Positions 36,201 through 48,249 of a stretch of 64,000 nt of DNA are shown here, one piece after another. How positions within the stretch are numbered: the stretch's first letter is position 1; each line of letters starts with the position of its first letter. The notes beneath the pieces were generated by a model that was not told where the DNA came from, did not search any database, and worked only from the letters and a program-made list of their open reading frames with translations. The position numbers and the translations under genes were made by a program. The stretch lies in contig OY744608.1 in assembly GCA_963556255.1 (NCBI GenBank), positions 11,869,519 through 11,933,518 of the forward strand. The letters are read 5' to 3'. This DNA is from Allolobophora icterica (lineage: Eukaryota; Annelida; Clitellata; Crassiclitellata; Lumbricidae).

Positions 36201-39200
36201 TATTAATGCGTGAAAATGTCAATGATTTTCATGTCCACATTAATTGACAAGCAGCATCGATGTATGTACGAATTAGCATAGTTTACGTATGTAGGCCTAC
36301 ATATCGACATAAGCAATTAGGCCTATAGCTGGTGTGCGTATTATCAGGACTTTTGTACTAGACCGATTTAGGTCCATATTTGATTTCTTATCGGTTTGTG
36401 AGATTCGCTGTAGCACCAAATTTTTTTACGGCCTGTGGAGATAAATTCATACTTTAGAACCAATCTAAAGTCTCAATTTTTGTTTTCTGATAACAACCAA
36501 ACAAACAATCTTTATGATAACAAACGCGCCAACATACATAATATTATGCTCCTTGTGAAAATATGTCCATGTATGTACTATGTAGGTATGTATAATTGTA
36601 TATGCATAAGTCAGGACACTTAAACTGACACCTTATAACTTACCTCACAAGAGCTCTGCCCATGCCTTGGGAGTCGGGACTGCGACTTTCAGGGAACCAC
36701 CTCACATACGAGCTGTCTGTGCATTGGGCATTCGAACCTTCCTCTTGTCGCGGTACTTTAAAATATAGGGACCCACGTATTGTTTCGATTGACTGAGCTC
36801 GACAACACATTCTGGCTAACTATTGTAAAGTCGCACTTATTTAGATCACTCAGATGGCCATGCAAGCATCCCTTTTGGTAGGTTCTTAAAAGGCGCTATA
36901 TAAATTTTTGTTACATAAATTATGTTAATGCCTTCGTAAGTCAAACAAAAAGATTGTAAGTCTACCGTCAAAGCCTCCAACTTTAACACGGCCTACGCTT
37001 GAAAAACTGTAGTGAAAATCAAAGTAATAGCCATTAACTGATTGATGTATTAAAAAGTTTTAAAAAATCTAAAGTCCATTCTTTATGTGAGCCGCGGGTG
37101 AAACAGTTCTGTTGGACTGGACACCCCAACAACCCCCTCTGAATCTGATATGCCCCACCTGCCTTCTGAACAAAGAGTATAGGGCCTAATGCTGTTCAAG
37201 ATTCGTTTCCGGACCCCGGCTCTTATCGGTCTTGTCTTCCTTGCTAACCGAACTCCAAACACCATCCATTGAACCGTTCGTCTGTCCTCTGTCTGACGCA
37301 TGGATATAATAATCATATGCATCGATTATTTTACTTTATAAAGCGCCTCGATCGCTAGTTCCCACGACATAGAGCTTACTGCAGAAATACCGAGTTTACG
37401 ATTACTGACGCCTAGGATGCTTAAATTATCTAAGTTTGAACTGTCTTATTGTAGTCAAGAGAAGCAGCAACAGCCGCAATGCTGAAAGACATCCCAGGAC
37501 TTATTGTAAGTAGCCTATATTTGGAGATAGCCCTAGACATAAAGAGATAGGCCTAAACATAAATAGACCTCAACAGGTAGATAGGCCTAAACATGTAGAT
37601 ATTAGCCGAAACATGAAGAGATAGGCCTAGCCATAAAGAGATAGGCCTGAACGTAAAGAGATAGGCTTAAACATGTAGAGATAGGCCTAAACATAGATAC
37701 AGGCCTAACCATAAAGAGATAGGCCGACGCGTAAACGGATAGGCCTACAAGTAAAGAGATAGGCATAAACTCAAATGATAATAAATGATAATGAATAACA
37801 ATAACATATTATGCATGGCTGCCACATGATAGGATAATAATTAACAAGTCCGCTCCGCTCATCATCATGTCATCATCACTAGCATCATCGTCATCATCAT
37901 CATCATCGTCGTCGCCATCGTCATTGTAACCATCATTGTCATCACCCCAACCACCACCACAACGCTAAACTTATGTTCGATTATCCTAAAGCGTTCACAG
38001 TACGCCAGTACAATTGGGCTTATGTAGGCCATGCTGTGCAGTCCATATGCGGATTAATAATAATCAACCGTTAGCCCGAGCCCGAGGAGTTCTAGCCGTT
38101 CCAGACCCTTTACAGTTTTGCTAATCTTGAAGTCCCTGAGGGATCATTTTTGCCTCGGGGCATAAACAAAAAACACATAATAATAAAAATAATAATCTTC
38201 TTTACTGATTCAAACTGGCAAACGCAGTAAGATTACATTGAAACATGACAGTACAATCAAGATCTTAATTAAACACACGGTTTGGCAGCCATACAAGGCG
38301 CCGCCTTAGAGGATGGTTACGGGAATCGAACCGCGATCCTAATGCTCTCCTGGCCATGAGTGTTACCATTACTCTATCCCCCCTCCTATTATGCCTAAAT
38401 AGAGGCAGGACATAGACCTACGCCATAGTGGTCCAACGGGCAGTTGGACCTAAAGCCCAGCTTTCCATAAATAATTAATATCCCTAATCAATTTTTTCAG
38501 TGACAGACTCGTACGATACAAAGATAGAATGCCTGCGTTAATACCTGCAAGCATTTCCATTGGTATTAGGTCGTAATCGTAATCTCCCGATTTCACCAGA
38601 ACCTCAAAAAAGTAAAGTCGCGGGAACCAGCTTATTCACAGGCCCTCAGTCAAATCATAATCGATAGGCGGGCAGAGGGTGAAATCGGTTCTATCTATGT
38701 CAAGATCCAAAGGGGTCAGTCAGGCAATAGATGCACCCCATATGGGCTCTGCGGGCTCCATGTGGAAAATTGGTTTCATATAGACTCCGTGTGGGCATGC
38801 TGGGAAAGATTATTTCAAAATTGGAAGACTTGAATCATTTCTAATGGGTTTGCCATCGCGACCTGACTATCACACTTGCCCAGTTGGCTGCATCGGTTAG
38901 AGCATACGTCTCATGCTCCTCTGTATGAGAGTGCTTGCGGATCGCGGTTCACATCCCGACGCTGGCTTAGGCCTAGGTCTATTTCAAATATTTAAATCTC
39001 GGGCTAGCACGGTCCGTACACGGGGACCTTAAATGGCGTGGCACCCGTTCAAACGGGCAGCGCTGATGAAGGATCTCACCCGATTAATTCACTGAAAAAT
39101 GAGCACGGTCATACGGTGGCTATATAAAAACGGTCGCCATGTAAAAACGTGTAGGCCTACATTTACAATTTACTTCGTCTCTACGTTGAAATTCGGGATC

Positions 39201-40943
39201 GCCGCAGTTGTATTGATCGGCCTGTGCGGCGGTACTAAAAGGGTCAGGCCTAGCTGATTTGCAGGCCTGTTTTCTAAGCGTGAGAAATTGGCCTATTCAC
39301 CAATGCTTCTTTGCATGAGATTTGTTGCTTCTGTGAAGATTGTTGTTCACAAAGCTAAGGATGGCTACCTTTCGACAATCGAAGTGAACAAGGTCCACCT
39401 CTACGTCGACGACTATGACCGAGTTGTAAAGATGCCAGAGACGTTGGAAAAAGATCAGTTGCCCAAAGTCCATAGGCTGCTCAGTTGGTGTCATTCTATT
39501 ATTATTAATTAGTAACTTCTATTGCGCCGGTGTCTAATGCACAAGGCATCAACCGATGGCACACCAAAACCAAGCCGTAATCAGGTCAAAATCCGGAAGG
39601 TCAGTCCGTAAGACACAAAGGCAGCCTATGGTGGATAAGCAATTTGAAAGAGGTAAGCTTTAAGTTGAGAACGAAATGACAAAAGCGACTGAGCAGAGCG
39701 GACAGACACAGGAAGAGAGTTCCAAAAAGTAGGTGCAGCAACCGAAAAAGCTCGTTCACCTAGAACAGTTCTAGATTTAGGTATAACCCTGCAGACAAAG
39801 ATAATCAGATGACCTTGTTGAATAATGATAAGTCTGGGGAGTAAGAACTGATTTTAAGTATTGTGGCTGGCCAGAATTCAAAGTTTTATAAACGATGAGC
39901 CCCAATTTGAAAATGATTCTCTGCTGAACAGTAAGAAGCGAATTACAGTAATCTAAGCGACTGGAAACCAATGCATTTTCCAGAGATAACCTTGAAGACA
40001 TGGGCACATAACGCCTAATTCTGCGAATATCACGAATGAACATATATGATGCCTTACAAATACTGTTAACGTGGCTAGTGAGAGACATGGTAGAATTGAA
40101 AATGACGCCTAAATTACGAGCAGCATCAGCCAGCTCAACAATTGAGTCACCAAGTTTCAATGACTTAAGCTGACCAAATTTCTTAAGTTGCTGTGGAGTG
40201 CCTAGTAGCCGTTCCGGAGAGTTCTGGCAGAAAAAAGCACTGGTCTATTAACATATTAACAGACAGCCAGTGGTCTATTCACCTATTAACAGACATCCAG
40301 AGGCGTCTATTTCCCCCAAAGTCATTGGAACAACTTCCCTCCCCTTCCCTCCTCTTTCCTTTCCTTCGACCACACCCCCATTAATGATGGCACAGATCTC
40401 CCCCCCTATTTTTTATAGAGCATTTGCTCCAAGGTTCTATGGAGTAGACGCCCCTGCAGACAGCCATGTTTTTCAGGTCTACAGCCGGCCCGCACTGCGC
40501 TACTGGTGTCAACTGATGGCCATAGGTTGCGACGGTCCCTCCCAACTTTTGCCACCGACTGTTAATAAACTTTTCAATAGGGATTGGAAAATTCTCAAAG
40601 AACTGATGCGTCTGTAACGTAGCTAGGTAGCCCGCTGTGTATAATAGAGATGACCATCATAGCCATCATCCAGTGTTGTACGGCATATACAACCCTGAAT
40701 GATGAATGACGGCTCTGCATATAGTATCACTCTGTCTCTGTGTAAACTCCAAGACTCGGCCGCTTGACACATGACCTAGTGTAGAAAATTTTGAGCCAGA
40801 ACATTCCTCGTTTCTCACCCTTCCATGTTAGTCACCTGAGCTTAAGCCAGCTGACCTTTGAACCATTATGCTTCTACCGTCCCGCTGTCCATATTATGTG
40901 CTCTCTCTCCACATCTCTCTCCGTCTGTCTGTCTGTGTGTCTT

Positions 40944-40988
<45 letters not shown>

Positions 40989-43900
40989 GTGAGACTCTCA
41001 CTGTCTCTGTCTCTGTCTCTCTCTGCATTTAGTTTAGGCCTAACACTACATGGAGGCCACGCACACAAGACCAATACAAGACCAACGGTTTAAGAACAAG
41101 AACAAAGTCTTAAGACCGAGAGCAATAGCAAGTTTGATACCCATTACTGACGAGCCATGGCTTCTATTTCGAATGCATCTTCGAAGAAGGCTTCCATCAA
41201 ACGTCTCAGACCGTTATTGTTAAGTTTCAATTCCAGCAAAAAGAATAAATCGGGTACGTATCACAGCTTCTATCAGTTCTCCTAGAATCATAGACATAGA
41301 GATCGGGCCTGGCGTTGTAGCTGGCTGAGAGGGGGAATCGTGGGATCTGGAGTCCGAGTCGGTGCCCTCTGAACTGGAACCATCGATATTGCGAATCGCT
41401 CAGATCCAGTGAGAGTTTAGAGAACCCCTCATCCTAACCTACCAATACAGAAACAGTTTTAGCTCGAACACGCACAGAACATCACCGACCTGCCTATTGC
41501 ATGCTATTAGATACTGCAATCGGGAAGTTAAGGAACAGTACGAGTCTTGAGCATTTGAATTATTTAGCTGCTTTGCACGTTCATCGTGACTCACTCGACA
41601 GTGTAAAACGTCTCGCAGATTGGACGTGAGTTTGTTGCTAAGTGCGAGTCACGGAAACTGATCTTTGGCGACACCAAGTGATCTTGAGTCTTGACATTCC
41701 TTTAGTAGAGCGCCCTCATTTTCATGCGTTGTTTGAATGTTTTACCTGGGACTAACATTTGCAAATGTTAGTCCCAGGTTTTACTCTTTGAAAAAGTAAA
41801 ATTTCATAACTGTTATTCTCAGCAATTAGAAATCGCTGGCGATAAAATGAATGTTCAAGTTAAACTCAAGTCTATAAGAATTCAGTGTTGCTGTATAATT
41901 TCACTCTGAAACTTCATTTCGTTTTTTAATATCGGACATGACTCGCAGTAGAAGCCTAGGACATTTCAATTTTTAATGCTGCGACTGCGAGCGGTGTTCT
42001 TCTAACACCTAAAATCTCAGTTTCTTCACATATAAAATAGTCACTTTTTTACAGATTGAGATGGTTTAGGTATACTTTTTCTAAATCATCGTTGACAAAT
42101 TTGAGATAAACGAGAGCCCAAAATGTACTCCATTTAGCACCAAATGCTCAAAATTGCGTCGGCTTCTTGGGTCCCGCTGGGGGAGCTTACGATCGACGCT
42201 CCCCCCAGACCCCTTAATCGTTAGGGGCTTCTTGCCTTCGGCAATCACAGCTTCGCGCCTTCGGCGCTCGCAATTCCCCCCCCCCCCCCATTCAGACGTT
42301 CTAGTAGGTCGCCTCCAACTTTTAGACCGTGGTTGCGCCTATGCTGATGGCCAACTATAAGGGTTCATTGTGAGCCCAACGTACATGTAGTTTAAAGCAA
42401 ACGGTTAAATAGTAGGGCAATCCACCCGTCTATCGTTACTGTAATCGTAAACTCCAAATATATAAAGCGCTACTCTAAAGCTAAGCGCAGGGCACCAGAT
42501 TATTCATAAGCGCTGATAAGGTAAAGTGAGGTATCGCACGGTGAGGGAGGTGAGGTGGTGAGGCTAGGTGGGGTGAAATGAGGTGAAGTCCAAGTCCGTC
42601 AAAAGCTCTCTAGCAGCCACACAATATTACAGTTGAACCCTGGATATTACAGTATAAATTACCAGTAAATTGCTGACAGTCACTAAGTCTAAATTCGTAT
42701 TTCCATTGTAGTTCCCCTTGATTTCAAGAGTTGGCCAGAAGCTGTTGGAATGGTAAGTTCAAATAATATTTTACCTTCTTGCTACAGTAAAACGTCCATT
42801 TCCAGAAATAAATCGAGGCTGTGTGCCGCATGTACATGTATGTACTGAGCATAAAGCCAGGGCCTACTACGTAGGGGGGGGGGGAAGGAAGCAGACTGCT
42901 TCCAATTTATGCCAGAGGGGAAAAGTTTCCCCCCCTGGCTGTGCTGGCACAGTCACTAATTTCTAATAATTAGTGACTAATAAAGTGACTAATTACTAAT
43001 GATTCTTAAAGTATTGTATTGTGATGTATCAGTATTATAGGCCATGCAATATTTGCTGAGGTTATAACCGTACAGTGTCTAAGCAGTGTTATAGTGTATC
43101 ATTATTACTTGTTTTTCTGTAGCTATTGGTCATTATATTCTGCTATTTTTTTGTTGATGAAAGATGCAAAACGTATTTAAAAAATTGAAGAAAAGCATTC
43201 ACAATCCTGTTGATTTAGAAATTTCCAAAATATGGGACACATGTTAAAATATTGGGCAAAGTAGGACACTGTTCAGCAAATATATAAGGATTTTAAAGAT
43301 TGCATTATGAATGCACATTTCTGGTGTAATGCAGTGGTAAAAGGCTCCATCCCTGCCTACTACAGTGTTATCCAGCCGACAATTATTTTGCAAGAATATT
43401 TCAAGACCTGATAATCCCATGTTCACTGCACTGCACAACAATAATTGTAGCACTGAAATTTTGTGCCATATTTATTACAGCTTGTCCCATAAAATTTTTA
43501 CAGTGCACTGGGAGCCCTGCAGAAATTAATTCAGCAGTCCAGTTGAACTAAAATGTATAGTCTTCCAAAGCCAGTTTTCTTGCTCCAAAAAATGCGCTAA
43601 AACTCACCTATGGCAATGTATAAATCCAAAATTTTTCTGGGGGAGGACCCCCCAGACCCTCCACTTTAAGGGGAAGGGGAATGTACAGGAGGGGTAATGG
43701 GAGAGGGATTGGGTGGGGAATGGGAGGGAAGGGAGGGGGAGTGTGGTGGAGGAATGGGAGGGGAGGGTTTACAGTAAGGGGGGATTGCTTCCAGCTTACA
43801 GGGGGGTAGTAGGCCCTGCATAAAGCATCATATTGCGCCTCACAAAGGCATTTCATCTTGCTAGCGGCTAGCCTAACCGATGTTTGAGTTCTAAGGGCAA

Positions 43901-46900
43901 CTAGTAAAAATATGATCCTTGCATAGCATGGGTCAGTTTCAAGCAGATCTTACCTTACCTTATCATACCTATCCACGGTTGACAGCTGATGAATACTCGT
44001 GACTTTGCAAGTACGAGCTCTAAAATAGGAGCAGTAAAATAGATATACAGAGTATGTATGTATGTATGTATGTATGTATGTATGTATGTATGTATGTATG
44101 TATGTATGTATGTATGTATGTATGTATGTATGTATGTATGTATGTATGTATGTATGTATGTATGATGTATGCATGTATGTAAATATATCTATGTAGCTGG
44201 ACTTTTGAAAAGTTCATTTTAGGAACCCTCACAAGTGCTAGAAACCCATCAACAGTAAGTAATCAATTAACATATTTTGACTATAGCTATTATCCCTACA
44301 AATTCTTTCACCTTCACTTTTCCCAATGCAGTTGCCACACATTACTTTAAAGTACGTGAACACGTTGAGTCATTGTGGTACACTTTAGCTTTCTTGTTCA
44401 CTTTTAGACAGTAGAAAGGGCCAAAGAATTAATCCGGAAAGACAGACCTCATGTCAAAGTAAGTCGCGTTCACACGTGGTCGTGTGTGTTGGACTCATTT
44501 TGACAATCCGGCAATTAATATGAAACATGTTGCTTCAAACCCATCATCTGCTCACTGTTTAAATCCAGAAACAGGAAATTTTAGAGCCATAGAATAATAG
44601 GGGCCATCCGTTTAGTATGTACGCATGGAGGGGAGGGAGGCTAATCCAAATGCATATGCTTACCCATGCTGATAATGTACGTACGCTTAGGAAACTCGGG
44701 GGGTAACACCTATATTGCCTACATTATTATTATTACTCCTTTATTGTTTCTGGGTGAATTAAACATAGACCGTTCTATTATAAGAGTACTTGCGGTGGTG
44801 GGGGGTGTAAAAAAAGGACACGTGCGTCAGACTTGTTGTCCTCGAGACCAAGGTCTTGGTCTCGAGAGCACTCGAATTCGTTTTTAAAAGTCTTGGTCTT
44901 GGTCTTGGTCTTGATGTTCAAAGTCTTGGTCTTGGTCTTGGTCTTGAGGTTCAAAGTCTTGGTCTTGGTCTTGAGGTTCAAAGTCTTGGTCTTGGTCTCG
45001 CAAGACCAAGACCAAGACCGGCTATCAATATGAACAGTCATTTAACAAAACTCAAGAATTTAAAAATTTATCAAGCCTGTTTGCATCATAGCCTACGACA
45101 AATACCTACGGACGGATGCAAGTCTTGTTGGTCAGGAAAACCCATCGGCAGCAGCAACTAAGTTATGCTGTGTCTGGAAGTTCTGCCGAGACTGTTTCTG
45201 AAGCCGACGGTCTGATAAACCATGGGAGGATTTCAACAAGGCTCACGATTTGCACATTTACATCCATTGCTTGAAAAGCTACTGTGTGTGCCAGCGACTT
45301 CAGCACCTGTAGAACGTATTTTTTCACATTACGGAATTTTTATGAGGCCCAACAATGCACGTTTTGGTCAGAAAATTCTGAGCGAATTAGTTTTTATTTA
45401 AAAAAAGGCATTTAGAATAACATTTTGCATGAAAGACTGGGGGTCTATAGAGTAGTGGTAACATCACTGGCGTGAAGTGCAGTAGGTAGCGGGACCACCT
45501 CCCGTGACCCTCCAAGGTCTACTCAGCCAATCATTTGCGAGATGGCGCGTTTGTGAAAATGAGATGTAGGACGTGATGGGCGCCTTGTAAGGCTGCCGTA
45601 TACAGTTAAAATTCGACTCGTGTAATAACTTGTGATCATCCGTTCATACTGATTTGTAATCAAACTACGTAATTGTCAGTTTGAAGATATTAAACGAAGA
45701 TTATTATTATTAAATACGAATTCGGAATTCTCTGCAGTCTTCTTTTAAAGTTAATTTGCCTGAATAAAATAAAAGACTCACCTTTTCATTAAAATAGCGA
45801 GTAGTCCGACTTGACAAATATTTAAGGAAAATAAGTCTTTGGCTGAATGTGATTTTTTGGGTCTTGGTTTCGGCCTTGAGGTTCAAAGTCTTGATCTTGG
45901 TCTTGGTCTCGTGGTTCAAAGTCTTGGTCTTGGTCTCGAGGTTCAAAGTCTTGGTCTTGGTCTCGAGGTTCAAAGTCTTGGTCTTGGTGTTGAGATTTAA
46001 GGTCTTGACAACAATTCTGACGTGCGTACACGAGGGGGCGGCAAGTTTTCAGGATTTCTGCATACATACTAAATGGATGGCCCCATACTAAAACCTCTGT
46101 CGTTAGGTAAACAATTGCCCCACTCCCGTGACTGGGTAAAGTTTCGGCGCAATGAACACATTTATAGCTAACGCTTGGTTGTTTGACAAATGCTGTAGCT
46201 TCTGCCTGACATTTGATCAGTGTTTTATTTTTGACCTAGCTGAAGCATGAACTGAGACAACCAAGTCCCAGAATGTTTTCTTTGACTTGTGTAATAACCT
46301 CCTATAGGTACCACAGTAGTAATCATAATTAATATCAGTGCTGGGCAGAAACTAGTTTCAAATTAGTTCATTTAAAATTACTGTTTAACTACTTAAATTA
46401 AACTAGTAGTTAGTGATTAGGTTTAGAAAAAGCAGTATCATATTTATGCATCTATTAAAATGCCTGTCTTTGAAAAAAAAACAAAGAGAAAACATTTCAA
46501 AACGATAAGCTGAAATAAACACAAACACACATACCACTCTCACAGTCTCACTGCATCTGTTTTACGAAATCCGTAAATCGGTGGCAATCAGGGGCAGATC
46601 CAGGGGGCCAATCCGGCCATGGCCCCCCATTTGAAATTCATTTTTATTTACAAAGGTGTTTTATGATGTTTTTAAGATGTTTACACAGGCGTGGCCCCCG
46701 TAGGCGTGGACGAGTCAAATGTACAGAGGACGTGGCCTCTGCAGATGTAGACCCTGAAGACATGAAAAAGGTTAATGACTAAAAAAAAGGTCATCAACTT
46801 TTTTGGGAGATGAATTCCCAAAAAGTTTGGTGGTCGGTCGGTAAAGTGATTCCTCTCCCAGAAGATGGTTGGTATGTATGTATAATTTTTTGGCCCCCCT

Positions 46901-47897
46901 TACAGACCTTCTGGATCCGCCCCTGGTGGCAATGCATATCTGAGTAGTGATTGTCGTCACTTAATCAGAATATTGACGCAGTTTCTTAGATTAGGGAGCC
47001 TAGTTTGTTTCTTAGATCAGTTTGAGAGATTTCCACAAATTTTCTTGGAACAGTAAATTCATATAGTATGCATTTTCACATTCACTCACACTACGCTTTA
47101 TATATTCTGTGCTAACACGCATTAATAGTGAACATCGGAACAACTGACCAGTTTCCCATGCATTGGCCCATCATCTTCAGAAATCTCTTCCACTACGCAC
47201 AGAATCTCTTTTGCTAGAAGCAGCTCCAGAATATTTCTGGTTTAAGTGGCATCACTTAAGACCTATCAGCTCTTAAAAAGGTGTTGTATAAAGTTTATAA
47301 TTGCTCCTATGATACACATCGTATCGTATCGTATCGTATCGTATCTAGTAATTTATAAGGCGCCTCTCGCAGTATAATCTATTCAGAGGCGCCCTCAGTG
47401 CATGAGCCCCGTGGAAACACAAACGTCTTAAGCAAGCGAGTAGATGCAGGAAAGATATGTTGACACATGATGCATACAAACTATTCGTGGCATACATAAT
47501 TATATACATTCCCATAAAAACTCATACATTCATACATATATATACAGTATATAGTTGTACAAACACACATTCATATATTCAGTATATATACACATATATA
47601 CAGTACATACATGCATAAACATTCTCTCACACACACACACATTCACCAAAACTGACCAGCTAACACATTACCAACAAACTGCATTGGCTTCCAAGTCACT
47701 TTTAGTACACTCTCGTCTTTAAACTGTTAACGCATATTACTCAAGAAACTATGTTTGATGCATGGTGCAGTATTTCTTCTTTGCAGTTTGAAGTGCTACG
47801 AGTGGGCAGGGCAGTGACCAATGAGTTGAAAGTCAATACGGTCAGACTCTTTGTCAACTACAATAACATAGTTGTAGATGTTCCACGCAACGGATAA
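33297..47897 (+). CDS. Two-domain potato inhibitor I gene, copy 2, with broken intron-4 donor
   Basis: Exons: 33297-33342, 35612-35688, 37455-37505, 39339-39453, 42712-42752, 44408-44458, 47787-47897, same phases as copy 1. All exons are open. After exon 4 the donor is AT (AAAG|ATCAGT, 39454-39455) where copies 1 and 3 have GT, so joining to exon 5 is probably impaired. Reading on into intron 4 would add 19 residues and stop at 39512, giving a ~115-aa protein with signal peptide and domain 1 only. Domain 1 reactive loop is HKAKDGYLSTIEV. Domain 2 differs strongly: LRVGRAVTNEL (P1 Asn) and NTVRLFV, where the Arg that braces the binding loop in CI-2/eglin is Thr. The glycosylation sequon of copies 1 and 3 is lost (NNK). 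Either a single-domain gene or an early pseudogene. Confidence 0.75.
33500..35430. other. Intron 1 sequence unique to copy 2
   Basis: Not aligned with intron 1 of copies 1 or 3. Several frames of 60-100 codons (for example 34242-34550) show no family resemblance. Nothing further recognised. Confidence 0.4.
37510..37790. repeat. ~20-bp TAGGCCTAAAC minisatellite, copy 2
   Basis: Diverged units AAAGAGATAGGCCTAAACAT directly after exon 3, orthologous in position to 20940-21200. Confidence 0.85.
37858..37965. repeat. CAT/CGT trinucleotide repeat
   Basis: Imperfect CATCATCGT units in intron 3 of copy 2. A matching array lies at 56798-56905 in copy 3. Confidence 0.9.
38160..38402 (-). mobile_element. 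tRNA-derived SINE, minus strand
   Basis: On the minus strand it starts GGGGGGATAGAGTAATGG (A-box-like), has GGATCGCGGTTCGATTCCCG (a good B box), then GGCGCCTTGTATGGCTGCC and an A/T-rich tail with ATT units. Related to the SINEs at 14332 and 45440. Confidence 0.8.
38878..39150 (+). mobile_element. tRNA-derived SINE, second family
   Basis: 5' tRNA-like part GGCTGCATCGGTTAGAGCAT and GATCGCGGTTCACATCCCGA (A and B boxes), then a body with GGGACCTTAAATGGCG, ending GGTCGCCATGTAAAAACG. An orthologous copy is at 57480-57755, and a 3' fragment is at 21236. Inserted before the gene duplicated. Confidence 0.75.
39515..40190 (-). mobile_element. L2/CR1-like LINE fragment in intron 4 of copy 2
   Basis: The minus-strand frame (40160-39777) reads ARNLGVIFNSTMSLTSHVNS, then SSRLDYCNSLL, then LGLIVYKTLNSGQPQYL: thumb and C-terminal motifs of an L2-type reverse transcriptase. 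A block is deleted between CNSLL and the next motif. The 3' non-coding tail runs to about 39515. Starts 60 bp past exon 4. Confidence 0.85.
40298..40456. mobile_element. hAT-type MITE, 159 bp
   Basis: Ends CAGAGGCGTCTA / GTAGACGCCCCTG with flanking CAGACATC / CAGACAGC (7 of 8 bp identical). Related to 21980-22135. Confidence 0.75.
40905..41028. repeat. CTGT/CTCT microsatellite
   Basis: Run of CTGT units with flanking CTCT units. The Asp-Arg-Gln-Thr repeat frames here are artefacts. Confidence 0.9.
41157..41253 (+). other. Possible first coding exon of an unknown gene
   Basis: ATG in a GCCATGG context opens a 32-codon frame rich in Ser, Lys and Arg (MASISNASSKKASIKRLRPL...), ending at a donor-like GGTACGT. 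It lies in copy-2-specific sequence in intron 4. No partner exon was found, so this is speculative. Confidence 0.2.
41256..42660. other. Intron 4 of copy 2, mostly copy-specific
   Basis: Holds a perfect 36-bp palindrome (41744) and a GC-rich stretch with repeated GCTCCCCCCAGACCCC near 42200. From about 42380 it rejoins the sequence upstream of exon 5 shared with copies 0 and 1. Confidence 0.45.
41744..41779. repeat. Perfect 36-bp palindrome
   Basis: ACCTGGGACTAACATTTG is followed immediately by its own reverse complement, with no spacer. Confidence 0.97.
42858..43818. mobile_element. hAT-type non-autonomous element, 961 bp
   Basis: Ends CAGGGCCTACTAC / GTAGTAGGCCCTG, with the 8-bp duplication CATAAAGC (42850-42857, 43819-43826). 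No transposase frame. Inserted in intron 5 of copy 2, about 105 bp after exon 5. Confidence 0.9.
44053..44165. repeat. (TATG)n microsatellite
   Basis: About 28 nearly pure units. The Tyr-Ile-His-Thr repeat frames are artefacts. Confidence 0.95.
44828..46019 (+). mobile_element. hAT transposon, internally deleted, with GGTCTT arrays at both ends
   Basis: Ends CAGACTTGTTGTC / GACAACAATTCTG, with the 8-bp duplication ACGTGCGT (44820-44827, 46020-46027). 45261-45410 is an open frame with the hAT dimerisation motifs (LLEKLLCVPATSAPVERIF, then MRPNNARFGQKILSELVFI). The rest of the transposase is missing. Both subterminal regions are 27-bp arrays of GTCTTG units with GAGGTTCAAA spacers. A SINE is inserted at 45440. 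Lies in intron 6 of copy 2. Confidence 0.92.
45440..45713 (+). mobile_element. tRNA-derived SINE nested in the hAT element
   Basis: Same family as 14332-14605 (GGGGGTCTATAGAGTAGTGG, GGACGTGATGGGCGCCTTGT), ending in ATT units. It splits hAT sequence that is continuous at 11745-11765. Confidence 0.8.
46589..46925. mobile_element. hAT-type MITE, 337 bp
   Basis: Ends CAGGGGCAGATCCAG / CTGGATCCGCCCCTG, with the 8-bp duplication GTGGCAAT (46581-46588, 46926-46933). Empty site in copies 1 and 3. Intron 6 of copy 2. Confidence 0.92.
47325..47420 (-). mobile_element. LINE/SINE tail with CGTAT microsatellite
   Basis: On the minus strand: GGCGCCTCTGAATAG, TATACTGCGAGAGGCGCCTT, ATAAATTACTA, then ATACG units. 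This is the same hairpin plus pentanucleotide tail as at 1580-1655. Confidence 0.65.
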
Positions 47898-48242
47898 GTA
47901 CGGACAAAAGGAAACTGACAAGAACATGAAAGAAGCACGTCCACTTCTGAATTCAAACACTTCATGTTAATCTCAACTCTCCTATTCGTATGTCGTAATA
48001 CGTGGCTTACACTTTCTTTGAACATAACTTTTACATAAACTTTCACTTGTACGGAACTGGTCATATTTGTGTTCACAAATATTACTGCGATCGTAAAAAT
48101 TATTACTTTTGGCAGCCATCAACAATCTAGCTGAATACATAGCATAGGCATGTTACCATATCTAAGAAGTTAGACTCTAAGCGAATCAACATCGAAATTA
48201 GCCTATTTAGAATAATTATTAACTGCCATAAGAAAATTTGAC

Positions 48243-48248
48243 AATAAA
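48243..48248 (+). terminator. Poly(A) signal of copy 2 (AATAAA)
   Basis: AATAAA 346 bp after the copy 2 stop codon, in sequence conserved with copy 3. Confidence 0.6.
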
Positions 48249-48249
48249 G

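Noticed and set aside
38280..38402. Possible true tRNA genes at SINE 5' ends (also 14332, 38878, 45440, 57480)
   Set aside because: A and B boxes are recognisable but the cloverleaf stems are poor, and each is followed by the same SINE body, so they are SINE heads.
43950..44232. Tyr-Ile-His-Thr repeat protein
   Set aside because: Artefact of the (TATG)n microsatellite.
44778..45161. Frames rich in Leu-Val or Thr-Lys (also 10971-11588, 45710-46091, 63205-63543)
   Set aside because: They are readings of the GGTCTT/AAGACC minisatellite in hAT elements and appear on both strands.
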